64,000 nt of DNA, from contig CM075765.1 of the NCBI GenBank assembly GCA_037974665.1, positions 7,941,501 through 8,005,500 on the forward strand, given 5' to 3'. The first letter of the stretch is position 1, and each line of letters begins with the position of its first letter. The notes under the pieces were generated by a model. It was given only the letters and a program-made list of their open reading frames with translations, did no database searches and was not told the DNA's origin. Both the position numbers and the translations under genes were made by a program. Shown here piece after piece: positions 36,683 through 48,119 of this stretch. This DNA is from Ehretia macrophylla (lineage: Eukaryota; Streptophyta; Magnoliopsida; Boraginales; Ehretiaceae).

Positions 36683-39600
36683 GAGTAGTTGAAGCAGACC
36701 CTATTGAGGTAATAGAGGAGGAGGAGCAGGTGGAGGTGTTTCCGTGATAGCATTTCTTTGCTTTGCTGGTGGTTGGTTGCCAGACTTTTGTGCGAGCCAT
36801 TCTTGATGTGTTTAATGCTTAGTTGTCGCTTTATTTTGAGGCATGTAGCCTTGTATGTAGTATCTATTTTGAGGCCTAGATGGTCTTATGTTGTAAAGGA
36901 TTAAAGGTTGTAATGTTATAAATATATACTCGTGTGACTAGTAAGGAAATGCATGCTAATGGTTAATTGTTTAGTGGCATAAATAATTGTGTAGTATGCA
37001 TATCATTTTTGGGTTGCAAAGTTGTTAATGAAAAGATGTATGTTTTCTAAAAGAATGTTGGCTTGTCTCAAATGAATGTTGTGGTTTCTCGAATATTATA
37101 TTGAATGTAGGGTTTCGGAACGTCCGCGGTACAGAGGAGACTCCGTCCGTGTGTCGGGTCCGGGCTTGGCATTTTGTGGGGTTGGGTCGGGGCGTGACAG
37201 TATGCCTCAGCGAGAACAGGAATAGGACCCATGGTAGCCGAGCTAGACCGACAGTCTGACGCTGCTCGGAGTGTCTCAATACTACCATGTCCGAGAAGGT
37301 TGCGCAACCCCAAATCATGATCACAAGAACCAAGTTTATCAATACTCACATATGAGGGACGACAAAGTAGGCCGCCCTCGCAGTTAATCACAATAGAAGC
37401 TTATATACATGAAATTACCATATAAACACAAAGGGGCAATTATCATACTTTTCCATGAAACTCTACAAATAGCTTGAATATGCTTTAGACATGCAATAGG
37501 TAGCTACAAGTTAATACAAGTACTAAAGCATCCAATTCTCACATTTTCCCCTTTGACAACTAGGAAATTTTACTTCCATACAAAATTTAAGGTTCCAATT
37601 CCATAAACCGACGATACTACACTTCTAAGGATGCTAAAAGGCACCTAGTCCTAAAAACCTGCTTTGAAGACAAAAGCTCAGGAAGGCCCCGGGTCTATTT
37701 TAACTACAACTACCCTAACCGCCTCTCAAATCAACGCAACGAAAGTACCAAAAGTGCTTCTATGCCCAGTAGGTACTTAATCTAAAGCTGAATTATGCCC
37801 GGATTACGTTTTATGAAAAACTCCCTTTAGAAAGTTAGCTAAATTTGCATTTTAGTCCAATTCCAGGCAAGCTAACCATGCACAAGCCCTCAACTATGTT
37901 CAATAACATCTAAAGCACCTATAGAAGGCACAAGATTGATCTAATTAGCCATTTATAGCAAAACCCTAGAATTGAGTATTATTTATCATCTCTTTCATGT
38001 GATCTAAGCTTTCAACCATGAATAATCCAATAAACTACGCAAGCTAGGTTTATATAGCATGTAGAGCATGTATATCACAATATTCAAGCAATTCAATAGC
38101 TATAATCAACAAATCTCAAAATCTTAAAAGTTGACATAAACTTTAAAATGATAGAAATGCAAACTCCCTCACCTTGGATTAAGCCAAACAAGCAAGAAAA
38201 CGGTTAACAAATGGAAGAAAGAACTTCAATCAATATGCATATGAACTAGATAACATGCTTAACTCAATTAAATGGAAGAAGAACTCTAATTAACCAATCA
38301 ACTAAACAGTTACCTTTAAACATTAACGAAGATCAACTAACAAATTACTTTCATGCTTTAAGATTATTTAACACGTACTAACTACTTTAGATTACAAGAC
38401 ATGTTAAAATGACACTCTTATTAGCACTAAAACACAATAAGCAACAATTTCGTATTTTTTAATCAAGTTACTATTCATTTTCGTCTTCAATTCACTTATA
38501 CACACAAGCTCATATTTCACATGTAATTAAGCTAGAAAGTTTACCCTACCACATCATTAGATAGCCTAGAAGGCATTAGAAGCATCAAAATATCATTAAG
38601 TTAAGATTATAAGCTATAAATTCTAGTTACTCTTAACTACAACAATCAATAATGATCTAACTAGATAAGCTAACTTTATAGTTTACTTAATTAACAATCA
38701 AATGTGGCAACTATAGCAATTTAATAGCTAATTATACAACAAGCTCAACTAATTCACATAAAATCCAATTAAACACTTTCCAAATGCTTAGTAGTTAGGT
38801 TCTAAACTTCACATAAGATAACGAATTACAAATCTAACTTTACTAATCTCATATAGCCACTTTGTGATGCAACTAAATGTTATGAAATCACATTTTCAAT
38901 CATGTTAACCTAAAAATACCGAAAAGCCCTTTAGGTGATTTGAATTACAGCTATCCAATTCAATTAGCCAAACCACACCATAAACACATTTAAGAGCTTC
39001 TTCACACTTCTAAGACTATCTACATAATCCAATGAATCAAATTCAACACTTCGTTCCAAAGTCATCTTTGTAATTCATGCTATAATTCCAATTCTAACTA
39101 GGTTATATCCATTCTTATGATACATATAGCATTCTCATGGGTTATAGTAACTATTAGAAGCAATAAAGCAATTAGAAATGCAAAAATCCCAAAATTCGCA
39201 GGTTACTATTCATAAATACTATTCATCATCTTATCCAAGTTACATTTTGTATTTCTAGCCAATCAAGAAGCTAACTAACTTCAAAAGAATGCTCTACAAC
39301 CTCTATCAAGTGTATTTCAAGCAACAATAAGCATAGATATAACAACAATTAACAATTGCAAATTATCAAGTTAAACCCTATAAATTTAAATGCTTAAAAG
39401 ATGATTGTACCTCACAATTATAGGTTGTAGGATATTGTAGTAGCTCCTAGATGCTCCAAAATCACCCCAAGACTCAAGCTAGAAGATCAAATGGCAAAGT
39501 TTGTTGAAACTTCTTCTCATTTTCTTCTTATGGAGGCCAACGGCTTTAGGGCCTTTTTGTGCTATTTTGGTTCTATTTTCTTCTAAGTATAATGTGTAGG

Positions 39601-39986
39601 CATATGTATATATCGTGTATGATATGTATATGGCTGATTTGGCATTCCACTAATGCAAGACTAAGTCAATTTTTAAGTTAAAGTGCTAGCAAAGGTCTAA
39701 CTAGTTCACATCTTAATGTTTTTACTATTTTACTATTCATACGGTACAATAAAACATTTTCTAAACGCACACTCCCAACATCAAATACTCAAAGTTACAC
39801 TTTTCTCATTCCTCCTATAAGTTATATGACAGGGGAAAAATATAAATTCAGACAAATAAAACAGTCAAATTCTGTTATGAATAGTGACTTTTACTAAAAG
39901 AAAGTGAATTAATGCACACTTAATGCTCAAATAAGACATGCAACAGTTAATATGCTCACGCTAAAGATCTCGGTCGTCACAGCCTG

Positions 39987-40466
39987 CAGCCTAGGCACGT
40001 TTCCTCTGCCATTTAACACAGCTCTTGACTAGGTATTGATCACTTCCACAACCCTTACACCTACTAGACTTTTTCCAACACTGGGCTTCTGTATGCCCTA
40101 TCTGGTGGCAGTAATTACATGTAACAAGATGGGGCCTAACCGTACCTCCTGATGAGTCATGAGCACTCTTTTCTCTCTCAATTATTATTGCAGTGAAAAG
40201 GACTTTACCGTAGGTGGAAAACTGAAAAGGAGCCAAGTTGTTCTGAATTTCTGACCTCAACCATCGGATAAATCTCCAGATCCTCTTCTCAGTAGTTTGT
40301 ACCATCCTTGGGACATAATATAACAATTGATTAAGCCGGACTTCATACTATGCAACCGTTAAATCTCCCTGCTTAAAAGTCATGAATTTATTTCTCTGGA
40401 GTTTCCCCCTGATTCCAAGAGCCCTTCCATCCATTCTTACTTCACCAAAAAGAGGCACCCCCAAGA
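39987..40466 (-). pseudogene. gag: Element C gag remnant
   Basis: On the minus strand from about 40460: a KFMTFKQGDLTVA segment with a TAG where Gln is expected, then an open stretch from 40326 covering the end of the capsid region (YVPRMVQTTEKRIWRF), zinc knuckle CNYCHQIGHTEAQC and a second knuckle CKGCGSDQYLVKSC with His replaced by Tyr. The capsid N-terminal half is missing; its place is taken by the (AT)n tract. Solo LTR H interrupts the 3' side at 39981. It is the only coding trace in element C. Confidence 0.85.
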
Positions 40467-40479
40467 TATGATATATATA

Positions 40480-40564
<85 letters not shown>
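40467..40564. repeat. (AT)n microsatellite
   Basis: About 95 bp of alternating AT with one GTGTGTGT interruption at 40481-40488. It sits at the truncated edge of the C gag remnant. The following 40565-40887 is C leader sequence without other features. Confidence 0.95.
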
Positions 40565-40567
<3 letters not shown>

Positions 40568-40887
40568 ATTATGCAACATGAGAAGCAAGTATGTACTTAT
40601 ATAATCATGCCACATAAAAGCAACTATAACTCAATGCATAATTACTATATGATACAATATTATCATCTAATGTACAACCTAGCACACAGGAAATAATTGT
40701 AACATAACAAACACCTAAAGCATGCAGTGCACATGGATCACATGGGCACGTTGATCACATAGAACACATTGCTCACATTTGGTTCACTTAACACATAATG
40801 CATGCGCACATATCTTTCAAGACAACTTCATATCAAGACTTCTACCTGACAGTCCAAGGACACTATCCTGGTCTACGAGCTATCTAA

Positions 40888-40899
40888 GCTCTGATACCA
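40888..40899 (-). other. Element C primer binding site
   Basis: Minus-strand TGGTATCAGAGC beside the 5' LTR, complementary to initiator tRNA-Met. A second TGGTATCAGA lies inside the LTR at 40938-40947, about 40 nt away. Confidence 0.88.
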
Positions 40900-40902
40900 C
40901 TC

Positions 40903-43900
40903 TGTCATAACCCTATTTTTCAATCACTAATATAGTATCTGATACCACAGAAAAGAAAGGTATTCAAACTTACATCAACCACAAACAACTTGGGATCGTG
41001 ATGCCATGGGCTTAAGAAGATCACTCCTCTAAGTTTTCTAAGGTGCAATTACAATAGCCCAAGCACTATTATCCACAATTAGAAACATCAAGGCTAATAA
41101 ATAATTACCTTCCAAATACTAAATCCCAAATTTACAAACTTGCAATTATATTAGTCCATTGAATCCAAACGAGCCTAATTATAACGTCTAACTATTATAT
41201 TAATACAAATAGTAAAGATTAATACTACAATATACTAAGATAGACATCGGCCTCTCACATAGTGATATATTTTCATCAACCAATGGAGCGTACTCTGGCT
41301 CATTTATACTTGAAATGGGGAAATAAAATAGGGGTGTGCTTATCCGGCACCAAAGATCAGCGATAGGGAATTTGGGAAGGGTTTTCAAATACATTTTCTT
41401 GTTTGTAAACCATTTAAAAACCATTGAATGTCATGCACATACATTTGCGAGCAAGTCATGTACTTTTCATATAATGGGCAATCAGGTAACACGTGAAACA
41501 ATAACGAGCAAGCAATTCTACTCTTCGATAACCTCTAAGGACCAAACAAGAGTAGGACATCACATAAGAACATTTATAAGGAACAAAATTAAACATGATA
41601 TCAAGTAAACAACTATACTCTCCGAGGATGATACCAAGCGAGAGCAGGAAAAGGATACAATTGCACGAGCATTTGTAGAGATGACCAGTCTCAAGTTTTC
41701 TATCAATATCATTTCCCCTTATGCCAATAATTAGGTAAAATTCGGATATACACCATGAATTACCATGGTAGCCGAGACCATCCTGGCAAGTCCGATGCCA
41801 CCCAGGCGGAACCAGAACATCTATCATAGGGTTTATTAGATTGCTTGAATTGAGTACATCCCAACTTTCCCAGGGGCTCAAAGCGCCTCAGTGAAAGAGG
41901 GCACTAATAAATAGGAGCATATTTCGAGTGCAACCTAATAGGTTGCCTCTGTCAAACAAACATTTAAACGTATACCTTTCTAATAATACATCAATTTATA
42001 TCTCACATACCATTTCAAATCCAAGTTCCATGGAAATATAAACACTATGATAATTAACTTGGCATCAAGTTCAAAATTCCACATATTTGCACATCTATAG
42101 CATATTAAACTGGTTAACAAATAACGATTCAACATATTTTGCGTTAACGATTCAACAAGTATCTTTACACATTTAAGAGGCACTTAGTAACAACACACAC
42201 TAATGAGAACTTGCAATTTGGCCATTTAGACAACAACATTTAGTAATAGCAAACAACTAGCTAGCACAAGACAACCTCAACAATTCCGCAGTAGCCCAAC
42301 TTAAACAGTTCAGTTACCTACTCTCTCGACCTCCAAATAATCTAGTTTTAATATATAATTAAAGATCTTTGAGTGAAGATAATCCTAAAATCAAACATAG
42401 CTTAATTTCAATCTAAATTCACTGAGTTATAGCCGGTTTAGTGCAACTATGTCAAGCTATCCAGTTTACATGTTTTTCCTGAGCCATTTCGGAAATAGTC
42501 AGTTCAGAGGTCTAAAACATTGGAATTATCTTTTGTGCAAAACACAAAGTTTGTTCTAAACTGTCCAATCTAGTTAATATAAAAGTTTCTTTCAATTCTG
42601 AGTTCGTTTACTATGTCTGAAATGCAATAGAATTTGGTGATAACAATCTGTCCAGAAATTCCAGCACAACTATTTTACAAGTTTAACTTCTAATTTAACA
42701 AGTCTAACTTCTACTAGCTCCAACAGCTTCTAAAAGCATCACATATACACAAACATATAGCTACTTCATCAAGCTTAACCCTCAAGAAAGCAATTAAACA
42801 CTAACTCATAGTTAACTTCCACAAATTCCTTGATTTCAGCTACCCTACAGTTTTTGCATTGTAGAGGCTTTAAACAATTAAATTAGCTCTAGCATCAAAG
42901 ACAAAGTTTGTTATAAACTGACTAATCTAGCTATTGTAAAATTTCATCAAATTCCAAGCATGTTTGCTATGTCAAAAGGCCTCGAAAAGTTAGATGCACT
43001 GCACTGTCCAGTTTCAGACAAAATTTCAATAACCTACTGAAACGAGCTAATTTGAGCATGATAGCAATTTTTCCTCAACAAACACTTAACATTAACTTTG
43101 TTCCTCTATGGGTTTAGAATAACATGTATTTATTTCAGAGTTTTTTAGCATGATTTATCCATTTAAATAGCTCATATACAAACGCTGCGCAAATCAGTTC
43201 TTCAAGGACATGTTCAATGCATATATCTTAGCAACAAAATGATAACAACTCATCCACATATATTTATCCATGCTTCTTGAACTTATAAAAACCATTTAAA
43301 AAGAACCCCTTACCTTTGAATTTGGAAGATAATAGCTAAAACACCTTTTGAATATACAAGAACCACTTGAATATGCAAAGAAAATCACTTGTTTAGCTTC
43401 TAATCTTTCCCTTATTACCTTGCTCCTCACCAATTCTTTGCTAGTTTTGCATACAATACTCTCCTCTTGCTTCTTTAGGGCCGACGGGTTTTTTTTTTGG
43501 GGGGGGGGGGGGGGGTTTGGTAGATGTCTATTTGTTTTGTTTAATTAGTTGTCTTAATAGCCAAGACAAGGTTTAACCTAATTCTATTTTGACCCCAAGC
43601 AATTCCTAGCTTTGCAAAATGAGCTTCTTCTTTTTCCTTCTATAGCCGTTGGGTACCTAGGTTAATTTAGGATAGTTGAAACTTAGTTTATTTAGTTTAC
43701 TTGGTGCCCAAATTCAACTTTTGATAATTATAATTTGACCCTTAAAGTTTATAAGGTTTACCATTTTACCCCAAATGTTTAATTCTAGTTCTAAGTGGTT
43801 AACTTGGTGGCCAAGTAAAGGTTTAGGTAACTATATTTTGGCCCCAAAGTTTTCTAATGTTTGCAAAGTTACCCCTAAAGTTACTCTAACTTAATCTCTA

Positions 43901-44131
43901 TGATTCTAACTTAATTTCTAACTCATTCCTTTTCACATAACAAGTAATTACAATATATAAAGCACCCAAATACATGTAATTACACATAGTATTATATTAA
44001 TGCACATGAAGGTACATAATTGCACGTAAAACGAGACAAATGCATATAGAACGATGTAAATGTATGCTAAATGATATAAAAATGTATCAAATTCTATAAA
44101 AACACATATGGCCTTCGTGCGGGGCTTCACA
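40903..44131 (-). repeat. Element C 5' LTR
   Basis: 3229 bp. It includes the T10/G17 homopolymer pair at 43489-43515 and a ~21-bp array at about 43940-44110. It lacks the MITE present in the partner LTR. Confidence 0.92.
41309..43313 (-). other. Candidate LTR leader intron, C 5' LTR
   Basis: The minus-strand donor reads TTCAAAG|GTAAGGGG at 43314/43313, an alternative but still donor-like form of the GTGAGG in the partner LTR. The acceptor ATTTCAAG ends at 41309. The hairpin I loop is mutated (CTATTAG, about 41928-41947) and hairpin II (41335-41360) is degenerate. Confidence 0.38.
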
Positions 44132-44806
44132 TTAGTAGTCATCAAGATTCATAATCTGAGTTCTAGGATTCATTTATCTATGTAGTGCAATCAACACCTA
44201 ACTACAAGCAAGTAAGAACTTTACCAATATTTCGTTAATTTCTCAAAGTTCCACAGTGTTTAAAAAAATTAGCCTAATCTAAACCTTAAAATCTATAGAT
44301 AAATCCATCAATGACCATTAAAGATAGAACAACTCCCAATGCATATCAAACATTAATAGTTATTATAGGTACTTTAAGATCGAGACTTACAATCTACATA
44401 GTGTCAAAGTCATCCTCGTAATTTTTACATTAACCAAAATAAGTAACTCGGCACACTAAATCATCCACTTTCTATGTCACATGAGTATCTTAAGGATCAC
44501 ATTCACCTAGTCCTATTGATCATTAAGTCTATTGTTCTAGTCATTTTTTACCTTAGAAGGGTATCTACGGGTCAAGTTACACATGTAAATCATGTCACGT
44601 AGTATAAGGCACAGAATACCAATGCACATTAGTTACACATAGTCCACATATAACACATAAGACACATTGAACAAGTTTACACATAGCACATAAGCACATT
44701 GAACAAGCACAACCATCCTATCACTTATAGACTCTTACCCACGGACCGACGACCCTATCCCAGCTTACGCCTAGCTAACTAGCTAAGCTCTAAAACCACC
44801 TAAAGG
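44132..44806 (-). other. Element B internal 5' part with decayed primer site
   Basis: Non-coding. Minus-strand TGGTTTTAGAGC at 44787-44798 is the tRNA-Met primer site with two changes, 8 bases from the B 5' LTR edge. Confidence 0.75.
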
Positions 44807-45991
44807 AGTCACACCCCGATCCGGACAACTGCAAAGGATAAGGCCGGAAGTGACGTATGTAACTCTTAAAACCTGTGATTAATTACTTAACAACATGTAT
44901 ATCCATTGAAAGTTCAAGAGACTGCCAAAGTCACTGGCCAAAATAGGATTACTCCACCCTATTAAATATATACAAGACCTCGAGCTAACGGTTCATACAC
45001 AGTTTCTAATCATCATTCAACTCCTAGGTCTCAAAAGAATAATAGTTAAACTTAGTTACATCATTAGTATCTAAAAGAATATTACAATACTTCAAGTTGT
45101 TCAATTATACAAAATATCCTCTATACAACAAGACTATGACTTCAACAACAAGCATGAAGATCACAGCGAATGGAAATCGTTCTCATCGAACCAAGGAATT
45201 CCTTCATCACCTTGAAAGGCCGGTTCGGGCTCAACCTCAATTGTGATTGTCAAAAAAAAAGGGTGAGCTACACCAAGCTCAACAAATGAGGAATGGGAAG
45301 GGGTTTCACAAAAAATTTAACCTTTGAAAGCGCTTTAGTAAAACTATGCCATGCACATAAGAACATAACCTATGCGTAAACAACATATCTTAGTATGAGA
45401 AAACATAACTGGATTATAGCATATAGAACCTGATCAAGAGAGTGGTACAGGGCTCGAGAGGTGTCTCATACAGATGCAAGAGGTCACTCATATCATCATA
45501 GTAATGTAGTGTTTTATTTTGTATAACACTTCTTCCCTATACCATACAAACTAAATAGAATAGTATAGGGCTCGAGAGGTAACTCACACGGGTGCAAGAG
45601 ATGACTCCCACTATCATAGTAGTGTAGCACTTTTTTTCATATAATACTTTATACCTATGCCACAACAACATGAAAGGTTACAAGTGTAACGAGGATACCA
45701 TTGAACAATCATGTAAAGGATTCAAGACTTAACATATATGCAGTTGAACAAATACAAATTCCCGTGGCATAAGCATTTGAGTCCTATATACAATTTAACC
45801 AAAGACACAAGAAGGGTACTATATAAATAATCAACCATTAACATCTTAGCTTATGTTGACACAAATCAATAATATGTAATGCATTTAGAAGTGGCATAAC
45901 AAGTATATCACAAGTATATTTAACATACTAATCAACATTTAACCTCTCAATACTTAACTTACTTCAACAACATACGTGCCTACTTGCTCAA

Positions 45992-47823
45992 TGATGTGAC
46001 TGTATTTGTAGCACTCAAACCTTGGCATTTTTACTACATTTGCATCTTAACTTTGAAATAAATGCAACACTTTTATACTTTTGATGCAATGTAGGATGAT
46101 CTTGAATAGTGACCAATATCCGTTTTTGACGAATCTTATCACCTTTTTAGGAAGAAATGGCCTTTTGAGAAAAATGCAAGACTTTGTCTTGCGTGCAGCC
46201 TGATTTTAGCCAAATTCTAACGTTTGGAGGGTCAAAACAGTGAAATGAGATCCGAAACGATCCAATTGCAAGTCAAGAAGTGAAGAATGGGGAAACATGA
46301 GAACTGGTGGAAGAATAAAGCCGATAGAGACGGAATTTGGCCGAAACTATCGCATAATCAAACTTGGAACGCTGAAAATAGCCCGAAAATACCTTGGTCA
46401 ACGCTCAGTCAAAGTCCAAATTCAGAGCTGAAAAAGTCAAACAAAGGGCGCTTGAGTACCTCTCATGAAATCTTCCACTATCTTCCAGAAGCGCCAAATG
46501 GCGCAATACATAACAACGAGCAGAAGTGTGCTCGAGCGCGTCTTTCTAGGCCCTCGAGCGCCTATCTGCACCTTCTGGAGTCTTTTGGAAGCGCCACGTG
46601 TCAAGCAACCAACGGACCGAAAAAAGGCTCACTCGAGCGCGCCCCTGATCTGCTGCCTATAAATACCTCTCTCCCCCCACCGAAAATTATAATTAATTTT
46701 GGATTTTGGTTATTTGTAATTAATTTTTGAGTTAATTCTAGTTAGTTTTTAGTTCTAGTCGTAAATAATTAGTAGGATACGAGGGAAATCCCACCTAAGT
46801 GGTTCTTATTCGGAGAAATTTTGCTCGAATAGCTACTATTAGGGAGAAGTCTGGCCCAAGTAGTTATTATCCGGGGGAGGTTCTGCCCAAATAGCTTTTA
46901 ATAGGAAAGCTCTTATTCAGGGAAACTCATCCCTAGTAGTTCTTATTCGGGGGAAATTAGCTCAGCCCAAATAACTATTTTGCGTCGGACCTCTGCCCAA
47001 ATTTTAGGGATCAGAAATACGCGTTCGTTAATATGGGGGAGCCTTTCTTGACTCTCTTTTATTTACATAACTCATATTCATTTATGTCTGAGTAGATTGA
47101 TATCTAGGGGTGAATATTGTAAATGATAATATTTTAATATATGGCCTCGGATTTAGTTTATTCAATTCATATTGCATTGTATGGCTTGTTTGAATTCAGT
47201 ATTCATACGTAATGCTTTTAAAGTAGATGTTATGAATGCTTTACTTTCGTATCATAATATTACACTTGTAGTTGATATTATGATTGCGTTACTTTAGTGC
47301 CATATAAATGTTTTAATCATGAGTCTATAGGTTGTACCATAGACTTCATAAAACTATAGGTTGTACCACAGTTTCTATCTGTAAGGTTAATTCCTTAGTT
47401 TAGTTTGTCTTGTTGTACTTGGTTGAAATAAGCTAAGTAGATTAACCAAGTCTATTGCGTTTAGCTTAACCGGGTGTATACTTGTAGCTTAAGCCCTTGT
47501 AGAATTAGATAACCTAGATACCAAGCCTATATTAAATTGCCTCATTTACATATTCTAACCCCTAGATCACTACCCCCCGTATTCAACTAATAGTTAGTAT
47601 AACTTAGATAACTTAGTTAGTTGTAGTTTAATTTACACTCCGATTGCAAACTTGTCACTTAAGCATTTTAAACACTTTCACACTATTTCACTAACTTAAC
47701 TAACGAGCTTCCCTGTGGTACGATTCTGCACTCAAAGCACTACTACGAAGATCTGTGCACTTGCAGGTATTTTAACTTGGTCTATTTTGTACACTTTTCA
47801 CATGCATACCCCGGGTTACATCA
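45992..47823 (+). repeat. Element F 5' LTR
   Basis: 1832 bp. U3 holds several CTCGAGCGC motifs (about 46530-46645) upstream of a TATA box. Downstream, 46783-46990 is a run of imperfect ~32-bp units with TAGTTATTATCCGGGGGAG-like cores. Reading frames through it are not conserved in the partner LTR, so it is treated as non-coding. Confidence 0.93.
46657..46665 (+). promoter_or_regulatory. TATA box of element F 5' LTR
   Basis: CTATAAATA in the context CTGCCTATAAATACC, conserved in the 3' LTR at 55373-55381 and followed by a C-rich TCTCCCCCCA start-like region. Confidence 0.7.
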
Positions 47824-47829
47824 AGTTTT

Positions 47830-47847
47830 TGACGCCGTTACCGGGGA
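47830..47847 (+). other. Element F primer binding site
   Basis: TGACGCCGTTACCGGGGA, close to TGGCGCCGTTGCCGGGGA, the complement of tRNA-Asp used by Athila elements; two G-to-A type changes. 47848-48119 is leader sequence. Confidence 0.8.
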
Positions 47848-48119
47848 AGCACGGTATAGTTAGTTATTGATAAAAGTAATTGTGGATCTATTTTAAAGTG
47901 TTGTAATTACTGTTATTATTGTTTATACTTGTTTTACACTATTTTATTTATATAACTGTTTGTAAAGTATATTAGTATTTTAAATTTTGTAGCTTTATTT
48001 CATATTTAAGTTTATAACTGTTTTATGCTTTGATAATATAGTTTGTAAAATATACTTAGCATATTTTCTTATAGTTTCTTACTGCACTTATATATATATA
48101 TATATATTAGTTTTTGTGT

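Larger units (their letters stand above)
24938..37199 (+). mobile_element. Element D: full-length chromovirus (Tekay/Del-like)
   Basis: LTRs of 2288 bp (24938-27225) and 2291 bp (32166-37199 without solo LTR E), duplication GTATG at 24933-24937 and 37200-37204. It has an initiator-Met primer site, gag, protease, RT, RNase H, integrase with chromodomain-like tail, and a polypurine tract. The LTRs look very similar by eye, so insertion was fairly recent, yet the coding region has three frameshifts and three nonsense codons. It is the best preserved element here. Confidence 0.94.
32166..37199 (+). repeat. Element D 3' LTR, split by solo LTR E
   Basis: Halves 32166-32453 and 35192-37199 join at ATATT to give 2291 bp matching the 5' LTR closely. 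Confidence 0.94.
24587..38172 (-). other. Candidate LTR leader intron, solo LTR H (D inserted within)
   Basis: Minus-strand donor AATCCAAG|GTGAGGG at 38173/38172 and acceptor GTTTCAG ending at 24587; about 1319 nt without D. Hairpin I at 37354-37379 pairs GAGGGCGGC with GTCGTCCCTC (one bulge) around loop CTACTTT. Hairpin II is unclear. The short frame after the acceptor reads GEAEVNL then stops. Confidence 0.42.
23963..39981 (-). mobile_element. Solo LTR H, interrupted by element D
   Basis: TGTAACGCCCCGAAC at the left and GGTCGTCACA at the right, duplication GCCTG at 23958-23962 and 39982-39986. Removing D (24938-37199) and one GTATG leaves a 3752-bp LTR on the minus strand with no internal region. 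It lies within the gag remnant of C. Short stretches (AAGGCCATCCGAGCC) match solo LTR E, so H and E are distant relatives. Confidence 0.9.
19543..44131 (-). mobile_element. Element C: gag-remnant LTR element inside B
   Basis: LTRs at 19543-23143 and 40903-44131, duplication TTAGT at 19538-19542 and 44132-44136. The primer site at the right and the polypurine tract at the left give minus orientation. Once solo LTR H (and everything within it) is removed, only about 1.7 kb of internal DNA remains: a leader, a truncated gag and a degenerate minisatellite. RT, RNase H and integrase are absent, so C was non-autonomous or suffered a large deletion. Confidence 0.92.

Noticed and set aside
37025..37391. 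Two minus-strand frames of about 105 codons spanning the D/H junction
   Set aside because: They cross a transposon boundary, so they cannot be an evolved gene.
40481..40696. Frame starting with repeated Tyr-Ile
   Set aside because: Translation of the (AT)n microsatellite.
46287..46730. 147-codon frame in the F 5' LTR
   Set aside because: The matching part of the F 3' LTR (about 54980-55430) has stops and frame changes; it overlaps the TATA box.
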